Assembly: GCA_009823395.1 (NCBI GenBank)
Contig: CM020516.1
Span: 11,442,001-11,506,000, forward strand
DNA length: 64,000 bases
Reading direction: 5' to 3'
Source: Thamnaconus septentrionalis
Taxonomy: Eukaryota > Chordata > Actinopteri > Tetraodontiformes > Monacanthidae
The translations under genes and the position numbers were made by a program. Positions 1 through 12,723 of the stretch are shown in pieces (the first letter of the stretch is position 1; every line of letters starts with the position of its first letter). Below the pieces are notes generated by a model. It was not told the origin of the DNA. It worked only from the letters and a program-made list of their open reading frames with translations, and searched no databases.

Positions 1-77
1 TGAACTGATGTGTTGTTATTTCATCACTACAGCGTTTTGTTGTTGCCCGTGCTGCTCAGAAATTAGTTTCTGCTTAC

Positions 78-3000
78 ATGAGCGGCTCTTGAGAATATCA
101 TACGCCTCCAGCTCAAAGGGCATGACCATGCAGTCGAACCGGCCCAGCTCAGTGGTAGGTATCAACATTCTGGAAGAAATAGCACTCAAATACAGTGTAT
201 TTTTTAGGGAGTAAACAAATATAAAAATGTATATTCTTTTTCTCACTCACCGTATCTCTCTGAGAAGAAGCAGTTTCTCTGGTCTGTCCAAGATTGCCAA
301 AAGGGGACGCACTAAATCCTCAACCACATTGTCAGACAAAAACTAGATAAAAAACAAAACAAAACAGAGTGGCACTTATCTTAGAGGGCCAGAAACACCA
401 AAAGGGAGCAGATGGTAACGACAGACAGGGTCTTAATGAGACTGTCGCTTGACTTTCAGTTGGCGTATAGCCAGTCACTGGAAGCTGTTGGATTAACTTC
501 AGTGACACTGGTGCTAATTTCTCAATGCTTAAAGAAGGAGAAAACCTGCTATTGCCCGTGTGATAGCTGCTGCTTTCAGTGGTGTAAGTTTAAAGTTTGA
601 TGCTGTGACGACCTTGAGGAGCAGGAAATTTCAAACTATTCAAAAGATCAATAACACTGGAGTCATCATCAAAAAAATTCAACCTATTCACTTCAACCTA
701 ACCTTGCTTCTTAAAGGACAAAGAAAATATATTGCAATATATTCTGAAGTTACTGATCAGAGTATATTGTGTTTAATGACTGCATTCATTGCCACTCGTG
801 ATGCTTTGAAGGTCCTTTATTAGACTTATTTTGAAACCTTTTTCCCTGTCTCCTGTAGAGCAGCTTTGAGCAAATAATTGCCCCAAAATCTCTATGGATC
901 CCCAGAAAGCCATTCACAACAAGAATGCTTGGATTTAGTTTCATGCTAAAACTGTGCCCTCTGTATGTTTGTTACTGAAGGGTGCAAAAAAGTTAAGAGT
1001 CTCAGTGAAGAATCGATACTTTTTGTGACTTCACAACATTCAACACCTTTTGTGGAGCAAGCAAAACGGAAAGTATTGACTTCTCGAATTTCTAATCTAC
1101 TGACAGGACAGAGTGACACTTTAAAAAAAAACAAGTGAATTTAGCATAAATTTGGGACCTTTCCGTAGAATTTGTGTCTTGCAAAGGACTAGAACTTCAG
1201 CAAGAAAGCCAAAGTATGACATCTGATCCTAATCATGAACGACATGCCAGATCCATCTTTTATCTGGGCCTGACAGACACATCCGTCACTCACCTGTCAC
1301 GGAGGAAACCTAAACCCATAAGCAGAAAGATTTCATACAAGCGAGAGCAGGATGGCGGCGACCGAGATGTTAGAGAGGGAGTCACTCGAGACGGTGGAGT
1401 CACTCACCCGCTGACAGTGTCTCATCACAGCAGCCACCTCATCACGGACGAGGAGTTTCTTTGCCATGTCCTCCACATGCTGCAGGGTGTCAGGTCGGGC
1501 CAGCGGGCTGCCCTCTTTGATCCCGGCGCGGGATTCCCTCGGGGAGGAGAGGAGATGGAAAGGGCGACCTTGCTCTTTATTTGAGGTGTCAAAAGAGAAC
1601 AGAAGAAGAAGAATTGGGGTGCAAATGAGAATGTATCCAAGAATATGTGAGATCTATTGGTATCTCTAGGCCCTGAGATACCTTTATGAGATGGCCCTAC
1701 ACAAGTAAAGCACAATATTATAGGGTTGAGTATCATATTGGCAAACATTTATCAGCAAGAACATTTGCACATACACAAGTTGTGGCATTTAAACTGCTCT
1801 TTTCAATAATTAACAATCCAAAGTGGAAAATGTTGCTTAAATGCACCTTGAATAATTATTCCCATGGTATAATTTCTCAGAGAAGAGGGCCATTTTACAT
1901 TTTTCCACACATATTTCAGAGATGAAGCGTTAATGGGTGTCTTGATGTACCTTTAGAACGACTCAGCACATGTACATGTTTTTTCTGCTTCTAAAAGCCA
2001 GACTGGTTCTCAGATGAGGATGAGTTTGTGTTTGACAGGATGGGGAGACACTCCAGGGCTGCTTCCTCACCTTTATCAGCAGACGACGACTTGGAACCAC
2101 TCTTCTCTTTGCGGTCCTTCCTGAAGAACAGGCTGACAAAGGTTTTGGAGCGCTGCAGGCTGGTTTTACCCTCAGACGAGTGCTTCTTCTTCTGCTGCTT
2201 CTTCTTCTTCTGTCTCTCCTCTGACGGTAAGAAAACAAACGTAACACAGAAGGTTGGAGTGAATTCCAATTGAGTCAGGGGTTTTTGACCTTCACGTCTT
2301 TATTTCTTTATGTATTGCTACGTCTCTCTTTTTGTGCCTGCATGGCTTTTGAAAACACAATTCATTAGGCACCTCCGCGCTTAACTTAATCAGCCAATAA
2401 GGGCGGGTGATGCACGCTCTCCGCCACCAGCACAGACTGTTCATTTCTCTTCCAGTCAGCCCCTCGGCTCACCGCTGTAAATCTGCCACCGTGGAGGGTA
2501 ACGCAGTAATACTGATGAATTGCCGCAACAGAAACCCTCACACACTCCCGTTTATTGAGGACACACTTTCGCCGAGTAGCGAGGGGTTTACATAACAAAT
2601 GTACTAATCAGCCTTGCACTTGGGCCCGGGTCTCTCCTCCCCGCCCCTGCTACCCCTTGACGTCCTCCAGGTCTAAGGAAGTGGGATGGATTGTAACAGC
2701 AGAAGCCAATAATTCAGCATCCCCGACAAGGCTTGCTGGACATTTCTCAGCGGGCTTGACCTCCTTCATGCATCGCTGAGGTACAACAGTGGGCGGTGAG
2801 GAATGGCGAGAAGTTAAAGGTCTCATATGACGACCGGATTATGCCTATACTCTGACTTTAACGTTTCATCCCGCTTTGCGGGATTAACTATCCAAAAACT
2901 GAACAGATCTCTGAAATACAAACATGTATGGTGCACGCCATTGCACCTGGGATCCCCTAGTTTCTCATATTGCCACGTCAAAATCAACCTTCACCCTTTA

Positions 3001-6000
3001 TTTATGAACAGCTGCCTCTTGTTTAAATGTTTTAAATGACTGCCAACTCTGCATCAGGCTAATCTGCACTTTGCTCAACCTGCCATAAGCAAGAGTGAAA
3101 CCATCAAACATTGAGTGACCTGAATTGCACTCAATGCCCAGCTCTCACTACCAAACATACCGTTCTGTACATTTAACAAATCAAAAGATATCTATCGATA
3201 CAAAGGTACACAACTGTAAAGATAACTGTGGGATGTTAATCAATGAACTGGGACATTAACACATCCACAGTCTGTTCTCCTTGCAACTGCAGCCAGTGTT
3301 GGGAAGATTACCTCGTTGTTAACCTGTTGAAAATGTAATAGTAGTGTAATTACTTCAATGAATTTGTCCATGTAATGCAACTAATTATATTTTACTACAT
3401 TTTCATTACTCTTCTAATTTTTTTTTTTTTAAATATGAGTGTTAAGTTTTCAGCAGTACTCAAAACAGAGAGAGACAATTCAGCTGGCAGGCAGATGGTA
3501 GGGTACTACAATTCCAACTTGACAGGAGAACCAATCAGAAGCATCAGAATAGTATCAGACTTTTGTCTGAGGAGGAAAACAGAAAAGGACGGCGAGAAAA
3601 CGACGTAAAGCAACAAATTAAATCATTAAACATAAAACTCGGCCTCTTTTGTAAAAATTGGTCAGACGTAATTAAAATTGTGATCATGAGTAATTCCACA
3701 CGTAATTGTAATTTGATTACACATTTTTTCCAGTAATGTAACTGATTACAACTGTCTTTATTTTGCAGGCCTCACCTGACGGAGTGACTTGGCTCTGCGA
3801 GCGCCTGATGGGCCTCCTGGGTTTGCTCAGGGCCATCAGCGCTGCGGTCTTAGGCGACTGCTGCTTCCCCGCCTCCTGCACGCCAGATGACAGGGTCCTC
3901 GTGCGTCCCCTCCCTCCGTCCCCGACCCCTCCCATCTGCTTCACCCCTTCGCCATTCCCACGTATGACGGTGTCCTTCAGCAGCTCCCTGGCACCCACAG
4001 TCCGGCTGGTGTCCACGAGGCCGCCGGGGGGGTACGAGCCGTTGGGCGAGGGGTGGTCCGAGGTGTTGGCGGGGTTGGGGTCGGTCTGCATGGCGGTTTC
4101 AGCCGTGGCCTCGGCGCCGCTCCTGGAGTGGTCCTCCGTGGAGATGGCGACGTCGACCATGTCGTGGCCAAACACGGACGGGTAGAGGATCTGGGAGAGA
4201 CCGCTTAGTGAGCTGACAGGGGTGCTGGAGGACAAGGAGGAGGCGGAGGAGTTGGAGTCTGAACCCTGGTAGGCCGGTGCAGGACCTCCGTTGGCCACTG
4301 TAGACCAAAGAGTGAATGATGAGGATTTCTGTCCGTAGTTTCATTGTGAATACTGGCAAACTACGACATCCCAGCACAAGGCTATTACACAGTAAGACTT
4401 CAACAGGGAAGTTAATTTCCTGACTGTACACAGTGTACTTGTTGGGATTTAAATACACAGAAGAAGGACCTGGTTGTATTCATAAGTGCTTCTATTTCAC
4501 ATCAAAGCCGTAATTTGAGTCTCAGAAAAACAGTGAATATAAGCAAGACCAATTCCATAGAAAACTAACTTAACGCAACTAGTTTCTTACCAAAAAAACA
4601 GTCGGAGTTTTCTGCTATTTACTCTAGATTGTTTGCTTTAGTCTTCTCTTATATATAAGAATGCCAACATTAAACATTACTCTAACTCTTTTGGAATAAA
4701 CACACTAGTGGAACTCAACGTACGTTTGTCGAGCCAGCCGTACTCTGCCACCATCTCTTTGTAGGCGGGGTATCTCCCAGCTTCCTGTTGAAGAATAAAA
4801 GCACAAAATAGTAAATATTAATAGTAAATACACAAAATAGTAGATTTGAAAAAATTAATTATCTAAGATAACCTAATCTGCAGCAGGATGCTTAGCCCTC
4901 TGTTTCTAGCATTTTGCCAAAATCCCCAAACTGGTTAAATTTAGACAAAATCTTTCAAAAATTAGACCAGCCAAGTGAAGTAATGGATGGACTCTCCTCA
5001 GTTCACTGATAGACGAGAGACATACAATACTGCTTAGATTTTTAATCATCTTCAAACTAGGATCCTTAAGACTATATTTACTGTCATTGACTCTTACGAA
5101 AGTTAAAGGTTATCTCATGGTGAAAGCACCATCTTCTGACTTGACAGCCAATTATGCAGAAAAAGCACTTTAAAGAGAAAAACACTCTGACTCTTTCGTG
5201 CAGAATGACCCACAAACATAAAATTGCGCATTCTGTTGATTATAACCTGATCCCTGACAGCCTCTGAATAATGAACACGCTCCCTGGCTGTTTCTCACAT
5301 GAGGAACCTGAGATCAGAGCAGTAAAATGAGCACGCGGCGATGTCATCGAGCCACACTAACGCACACTCGGAACGCACTCGCATCAGTTCATGCACAGTG
5401 TGCGTACACGTATGCAGCGTGACACGGGGGCCTCGCGCACATACGTGCTTGAATTCACAGACATTAAAGGGCTGCAAACCAGCTGTCTGTTCCCGCCCGC
5501 CTTCTGAAAGACGCCGGTGTTGTTTAACACACTGCGGCTGTATCCTTGTATCCTTGTGTGATGCTAAACTATTACAAGTTCTGTGTGTTAATTTCCTAGA
5601 TATGACCCACAGCTGTTGGCATTTAAAATTTAGGTCTCACACATGAATGTAAAACTAATATTAATATTGCTTCCTCATTAGTTTAATTATGAGCAAAATT
5701 TGCATGTTATTTCCCAATCTGTTATTCAAAAGGTAAATTCTTGCTGGGAGCAGAAGTAAACAAAACAATTTAAAATATATATATATAAAAACACCTTGAT
5801 GGTCAGCATGACATGGGTGTGGCTCTTCAAGACCTCCACTGCGTTGCTGTGGGTGATGTCATCAAAGCTGATCCCATTGGCTGCCAGGATCTGATCACCC
5901 ATTTTTATGCCGTTCTGCTCTGCAAGACCACCAGGGTCCAACCTGAGGAAACAGATGGTGAGAAGGAGAAGAAACCCACAGTCAGCCATTACAGTTGAAT

Positions 6001-8292
6001 TATTTCCACTATAAATCTGATATGGTATGGAAGCTTAAACTTAGAGCGCAAATAAAATCTAAACTTACATTCTCCTCTTTTTATAGCCAAACTTAATGAA
6101 TTGCTCTGTTGTTTAGTTTGCTTAATTAACAGTAAAAACTCAGTAATCTCTGACTCCTGTTGAGATGGCAATGACCTCAGTGAAACTTTGCTGCTCGCCC
6201 GCCCTGCTCACTGGAGTTTGGTGGTTTTGATCATCATGCAAATTTATTTCCAAAACAAAGGAAAGGAGAAAAATAAGATGCTATTATTATCTCCTGTTAA
6301 AGTCCTGTGGGAAGATGCTGTTTCTTGCTGCCCTCATTTCTCTTCCTGTCTCAAGGACATTCTGCCAAATGAGTTAAAAGATGTGTGTCTGTGTTTTTGG
6401 AGATACTATTGGCCTTTTTAATTGCAAAAACAAAAAGAAAACACGAGCATGTGTTCGTACTTAGAGACGTAAATGCCGAGTCCGAACTCTTTGCCTCCTC
6501 TGATGTTGAAGCCCAGGCAGTAGTCGTCCGAGGTGGTGAAGAGATGGACGATCCTGCGGAGGGCGTAGTCCGAGCTGGCCTCTGACGGCGTGTGACCGCT
6601 CTCCTCCACCACCATGCGCCGATGAATCAGGTCCACCCTGTGTGCGTACGCATGAGGGAGTAGTTAACATGCACACCGCCACTCAGTAAAAACCCGTGCC
6701 CCGCATCACATTTTACCTCTCTCCTGTCAGTATCGGTTTATTGAATAGCTATAAAGGTCACGGCGGTAATCCACCCACCCCCAATACCGCATGAAACAGT
6801 ATATCCCATATGAAAAGAAACCAGTGTCAGCTGCAGTCTAGTGAGAAAAAGAAAAGACACGAGCCATGCAAAGGTCAGCGGCCACAGCAAGGTTGCCGGC
6901 TGTGCCTACAAGGTGCGCTGCCACTACATGGTGTAGTTGTCTCGTAACAAACAGGAATGAATTTCTAGATGGCCTCATTTATTTCCACAACCTCACATTC
7001 TACCAAAATCTTCTTCGGCAATGTTTTCAATGACATTATGTGTCTGCAGGCGTGAGAGATGTCCATCATTCATTCCTTTTACTCGTTCCGCTTTTCAGAA
7101 ATGTGCAGCCACCTTGTTCGACTCCCCCGCCAAACTTGTGGAAGGTCGCACAAACCTTCAGTTTTAGCATAAAACCAAAATAGAGAGCTGTAAACAGAGG
7201 GACATTATACTGTTTCCTGGGGCTACATAAATATTCCTTGATTAATCAGTCTTGCAAGGTTATCCCACCGCTCTCCACGATGAAAAATTAAGGCCCGACA
7301 TACATAATAGATCCATCTGTGTCCTTTGACCTCACCATGTGGTCTTCTCCTTGGAGTAACGGATGCCGGGGATCTTGCCCACCCGCCTCACCACCATCCG
7401 CAGCCGGTTGTTGCCCGTCAGGACCTTCACGGCGCTGCTCATGGTGATGCTCTCCAAGCTGACCCCGTTCACCTCCACCAGCTTATCTCCCACGGCGAGG
7501 CCAGCTTGAGCTGCAGACACAGGTGGAGCTCAGCGTGACGGCAAATGCCACGAGGAGATGGAGGACCACTCCACCACCATCACCCCAATCCTCACGATGG
7601 AAGCAAGCTGGAAAATGAGCGAGCTGTCACGGTGATGAACTCTGGCTAACCTGCGGAGCTGTCGTCCTCCACCTTGCTGACAAATATGCCGAGTCCGTGT
7701 TCGGAGCCCCCGCGGACGCTGAAACCCAGACAGCCATCTGGACTTTTGTCAACAGTCACCGTGTGGATGTCTTCACTGTCGTCGCCTCCTGCAAAACAAA
7801 GCACACCTGGTCAGTTTTATTCCAAAGCTTCATTGTTGGATTGAGAAATGTATTGTTCTACATTATTCAATCTATTATTGAGTCTATGAATAGAAAAATG
7901 TGAAAACATTTGATTAAGAGGTTACCTAATACATTTGCAAAACTGCTTGCACTACCATGAATAATAACAATACATATTCAGGTGTTTTTCCAAAACAAAA
8001 TGTTTTGGGTTTTTTTACGACAAGTTAAAACTAATCAAGTGCTGATAATGTCTGTGTTTCTCTGGCAACAAAGGACTCGTATCAAAACCCTGAACTCACC
8101 ATCAACAGGCGCGTTGATGAGAATGACTCTGCCCATCGGCGAGGAGGACCTCCGCCTGTGGCGGTGCTGTTTCTTCAGCAGGTAGCGCGTGGAGCTGTTG
8201 GGAGCCCCGGCGTGGCCTACGCTGTTAAAGTGGGGGTGGCCCCCTCCATTCGTCATCTCCCCGCGGCCAGGCGGGTGAGAGGAGTGAGCCAT
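78..8292 (-). CDS. pdzd7: PDZ domain-containing protein 7 (partial, 3' end beyond window)
   Basis: PDZD7 is a scaffold of the Usher type 2 complex (usherin, ADGRV1, whirlin) at hair-cell stereocilia and in photoreceptors. Coding exons in order: 8292-8100, 7788-7651, 7510-7336, 6637-6461, 5942-5795, 4784-4724, 4297-3776, 2220-2071, 1574-1408, 342-251, 169-78. Phases are consistent and give 638 residues before the edge. Visible parts: N-terminal [17 protein letters not shown]1 (about 70-165, [16 protein letters not shown]); PDZ2 (about 190-277, [30 protein letters not shown]); a Ser/Pro linker with AMQTDPNP; a Lys-rich run; then a harmonin-homology-like domain ([43 protein letters not shown]). 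The family's third PDZ lies outside the window. The start is the first Met of the ORF, close before the conserved N-terminus. The exon 9 acceptor (1575) is the least certain junction; it was chosen because phase and the EQGR context fit. Whether this is pdzd7a or pdzd7b is not resolved. Confidence 0.93.
3293..3755. repeat. Degenerate interspersed repeat in pdzd7 intron 7
   Basis: The segment opens with CAGTGTTGGGAAGATTAC. It carries repeated GTAAT / ATTAC words at both ends (gtgtaattacttcaatg; gtaactgattaca), a pattern I associate with a common fish repeat that begins CAGTGTTGGG. It ends about 20 bases from the splice donor of pdzd7 exon 7 (3775/3774). The family assignment is from memory and weak. 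Confidence 0.4.
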
Positions 8293-9503
8293 GCTAAACG
8301 TCGGACAACTCTGTCATTCGACATCCAGACTGGAGGATGTCCCGGGGTCCGCTGTCAGGGCGATAGGAAATGCAAACTAAGGGAGATGAAGGGACGGGAG
8401 GGTTTGTAATTCCAGCCACAATGGAGATGGTCCTTTATCACATCAGATTACTTGAAAGAAATGCTGATCTCAGGCAAAAATGCCAGATTAGTAAATTAAT
8501 CCACCAAATAGAGCATTTTATTTTGAAAATAAGAAAAAACAGCAAGAATAAATTCTATTCCCACTTTCAAAAATGGCAAAAAGTTATTCCTTCATGTCTA
8601 AAAAAAAAGTGGCAGTAGTCCCATGGTGCGGTTGGTCTCTGTATCCATCTAAAGAGCGACCGCGGTGCTCGTATCCACCACCTGTGTGAGCTGAGAAGCT
8701 GCCGGTGTGTCTGCAGAGGAGTCAGCGGTGCATGGTGGTTCCCCCTGCGTCATGTTTAATTAAAAGGCCCTCTTGTTGTGAGAAGGGGCCGCTCTTGTGA
8801 TGAGTGATGTGGCCTCTTGAGTTCCAGCGGGGACTATTAAAACTCCACCATCAGTCACAGACGACCTTTTTCAACCTGTGATGTTTTTCTTTTTCCTTTT
8901 TTTAAGGTGCGTGCTAGGAAAATAAAGCAGACAGAAGGCGCCAGTCGAGTTTGCACCAGCACCAAGGACAGCGACTCAGGGAGCCAATCAACGAGCGGTT
9001 CAGGTTCTGGCAGCCCCGCCTTCATCCGCTCTTCTGGGTTACAGGCTGTGTTGTTACTAAACCTTATCGCACGACGCAGTTCTAGACGCCATAAATTAAG
9101 ATTAACACGCAGCGGTCATCACCTGTATACTAAAGTGAGCGCGAAGTGTGGCAGCGTTACCTGTTGGTTTGCTCGCGCTGTTCTTGATGCGCGCGGCACG
9201 GCCACTGCTCGTGCTCGGTCCGCCCCTCTGACGCACTGTCGGACACGGCCGGTGTCACGCAGAGAAGTGACTGCCGAACTTTGCATGCACCTCGATCGCG
9301 GGTGCGAGCGCTTGATTATTTAATGCTACCTTAACAGCACACAGTGAGGAGAACTTCAAACCAACCAGACACACGCACAGTGATATGACTGTGCTTTATC
9401 TTTACCTGAACAATAAATCAAACGATTAATCATTCTAAATCATCTTCTCAAACACTTACTTATATAAACGTGCAATAGAGCAATTATTTATCTGTCAATA
9501 TTA

Positions 9504-9722
9504 TGTACATAACTCTCATAAACATGATCCCACTGTAAATATATAATGTAAATATCTTGTTTTATTCATTTTTTTGGTCTATAATTAGTTTATTTCTTTA
9601 TTGTTTTTTATTAATCTAATTTTCCTTATTGGCACTGTATTGTTGCTGTAATTATACAAATTTCCCAAATGGGATTAATAAGGTCTTCTTCTTCTTCTTC
9701 TTCTTCTTCTTCTTCTTCTTCA
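9504..9722 (+). repeat. Possible LINE (CR1/L2-type) 3' tail with TTC microsatellite
   Basis: The wording acaaatttcccaaatgggattaat followed directly by a (TTC)n run (9684-9721) matches the usual 3' end of fish CR1/L2-like elements (a 'gggactaataaagg' type end plus a short tandem tail). No ORF remains. The family is inferred from memory. Confidence 0.35.
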
Positions 9723-10140
9723 TTTTGTAACAGAATTTCATGGAACACTGATGATGATTAACATTGCAACAGAGTGTTAAACGTTTCCCAACTTTCACGT
9801 CGTATTCAACGACTGCTCCAACGTCTCACTGTTGCCGAGACGATGCTGCAAAGCTACTGCCGTGCGCGCTCCCGCGAGATGCATGCAGGTTGTCGGCAGA
9901 CATGCAGATCTCGACATGACACCGGAGTATTAGCGCCACCTCATTTGTTCTCCAGGTGACTATATTTACTGCCTTGGGAGGCGTAATCCCCGCGCGTAAT
10001 TCCCTGCAGCTGTGCATTATCATCATGATTAAGCAGTACACCGGTTCCATTCACCTCTCAAGCAAACTTTACCGGAAACCTTGATGTAAACGTATTAATT
10101 AAACCCATATTTCGTGATTAGAAATGCAAAGGTTCGGCTG

Positions 10141-10142
<2 letters not shown>

Positions 10143-10185
<43 letters not shown>
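10143..10185. repeat. (TC)n microsatellite followed by poly-T
   Basis: Uninterrupted TC dinucleotides with one TTCT break, followed by a T run at about 10186-10198. Confidence 0.9.
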
Positions 10186-10186
<1 letters not shown>

Positions 10187-12723
10187 TTTTTTTTTTTTAG
10201 AAACTTTGAGATGGTTAAACTTCACCACCTGGTGGTCACTGCCGTTATGTCACTACAGTTGGAACTGGTGTATCGGGAATTGTCTGCCCAGCTCATAAAA
10301 TAGATCTTTGAGATTAAGCATGTTAAATCACCAATCTGGTGTTCAAGATGCAGGTATTTTCCCCCCAACCACTTATTAATCGGTCAATCATTAATTGGTT
10401 GTTGAGTGTAACAGTCATTATCAGTTTTAGATTAGAAAACGGGAATGATTAATTACACTTTAAACGATATTAAAATATACCGATTTCCCTGCTATGGAAG
10501 AAGTTGATTGAATGTTAAAAGTAAAATAGCTTTTACTGTTTATGGAATACATTGATACTATCAGAGAAAATGTACATACAAAAGGGTACATTGCTGATGT
10601 CGCTATTTTTTGTTTCGAAATGACCGGTACGTTTTCAAACGATAAAAAAAAAAAACAGACGTATTAGCTGAACTCACATTGGATACCTCCTCATCAGGAG
10701 GGCACCCCACCCACATCATTTTACGACGAGGCGTTCAAAGACGCCTGTGAAACTCGTTTCTATGGATTATAAAGAAGAATTTAATTATTTTCTGATTTTT
10801 TTTTCTTGCAAAAATATTAAACAGTGTTCAATAAAAACAAAACTGGTACAAAATGGTAAACATTAATCATTTAGAAGCTAACTCAAAATGTGATGGTGCA
10901 ATGCAACACAGTGGAGGATAAGTGCAAATAATATACATTTCATATCACCACAACTTTATTATAACAGCATATATTGCTCCGGTTGCATTTCATGTTGGGA
11001 ATTACAAATGACCTAGCATATAATAGATTTGCCTAAAATGCCATAACATATTCCGACATAAACCTTAACTAAGTGAGTGTGTTTTACGACATTTTCTTAA
11101 AACACCTGAAGGCAGCACTGGTCCAGCTGGTGGTGCCTGATAGTAGAGGTCATAACGATTCATTTTCGGGAGGAGAAAGCAGGTACGTCTTAAGCTGTCC
11201 GAATTTGCACCATTGACTTGAACAAAGTCACGGCTTGTTTACATTTAAGATGCCTCCACATGTGATATTACAATAATACTAAAACTGTCATGGTGGCTCA
11301 TCTTATTTTCAGAAATATCTGGCTAGCTAGCTTGTTTATGTTCACATTCTGTTGCCGAGACAGCGTGTGAACGGTTTTACTTTTTAAAGCGACAGAGTAT
11401 ATATATTATTTGTTCTTTACATACATAGGACTATTTGTGTACGAGACTTTAAATTCTGCGTGAATGTGCGCTAGTTAAACATTTACCAGCCGGTTTGGCT
11501 GCTTTCGTTTTCATTTGCATTTGTGTTAGCATGTTAGCTGCAGTCTGCATGCTACCGCGACCTGGATTTTGAGAGGCTGGTCCGTGTGCGTGCCACCTGA
11601 TTGGCACGATCTGCTAACACACCGACTGTGTGGAGCAAAACAAGGATGAATCTGTTTTGGTTGTTTTAAAATTGTCCATTTCCCTCCAGGCTGAAGTATA
11701 TTAAAAGATTTCAAAACGAGTCAGAACTTGGAAATCCAGCTATTGTACACCTCCTAACATTGCATTATCATTTATGTGCTCAGTCGTTGGCCAATGCGTG
11801 TGGATATCACAGATTATAATGCGGGGCTGTTGCAGTAAAACGTGGAAGGCACGAATTCCAGCATGATGCAATTCTGAACGTTTGTTTCTTGTGAAAGCAC
11901 GGAGGGCTGAAGCTGTCACCGCGCTGCGACGTCATTCACTGGAATTTTTCATTTTCTCTTCAACATACAAAACAGGCGGTTTAAGTCACAGCAGCTGGGC
12001 CGCACCTTGACCAACTTCCTCAAATAGAAATTGTGAAAACGGTCAAGTCATCAGATTAAGTAAACGCAGGGATTCAGTGTTTGCGGTAACTTCAAACGTC
12101 GCGAAATGCCGGTTCAAATGGGTGTTCTCTGAGAACAGGAAATGACACACAACAAGCACTACAAAATAAAATCCTACGCTCCTATCGAGTTGTATGTGCT
12201 TCTTTCAACCGCGTTTAAGGGGTTTGGAGTGAGATAGAGCATGGACACATTCGCCAAACCTGTTTCCCTAGTGGTCATTGTGGGTTGTTGCTGTTGTGCA
12301 GAAATGTTTGCTGTCCCGTGGTGGGGGAGGTGGCTTCACCTCTGTGAGGCTGCATGCTTCAGTGCTATTAATGGAGATGAAGGATTAACTGCGCCTTCAT
12401 GGGCTTTCTCTTTATCAATGATAAAAGCCATTTCCCGACATATCCATGATTTAGGAATACCTACATAGTTTTCTTTTAAAAGGTTTCTTTGCTTTTCTTT
12501 CTTTATTTTTTTTTAAATTGAGTTTGTCATTTTTGAATACATAATTTACTGTTTGTAAATGTTTTACAACACATTTTTAAATGGAAAATATTTAAACAGG
12601 TGCTGCTTATTCGTTTCACCCAAAATGAATCAGTGTAATTATCTTTCCTTTTATATCGGGAGTAATACCGTATTAATAACCACCATAATCTCCTGTTTCT
12701 GCCCACAGCAAACTAAAGCAACC

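Larger units (their letters stand above)
8293..12723. other. Head-to-head intergenic region between pdzd7 and sfxn3
   Basis: No coding gene is seen. pdzd7 points left and sfxn3 right, so both promoters should lie here. A GC-richer stretch with several CpGs runs about 8900-9300. A possible noncoding first exon of sfxn3 ends at a good donor (AAAGCAG|GTACGT, about 11181), but this is only a splice-signal reading. The rest is AT-rich, with a LINE-like 3' tail at 9504-9722 and a CT microsatellite at 10143. Confidence 0.45.
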
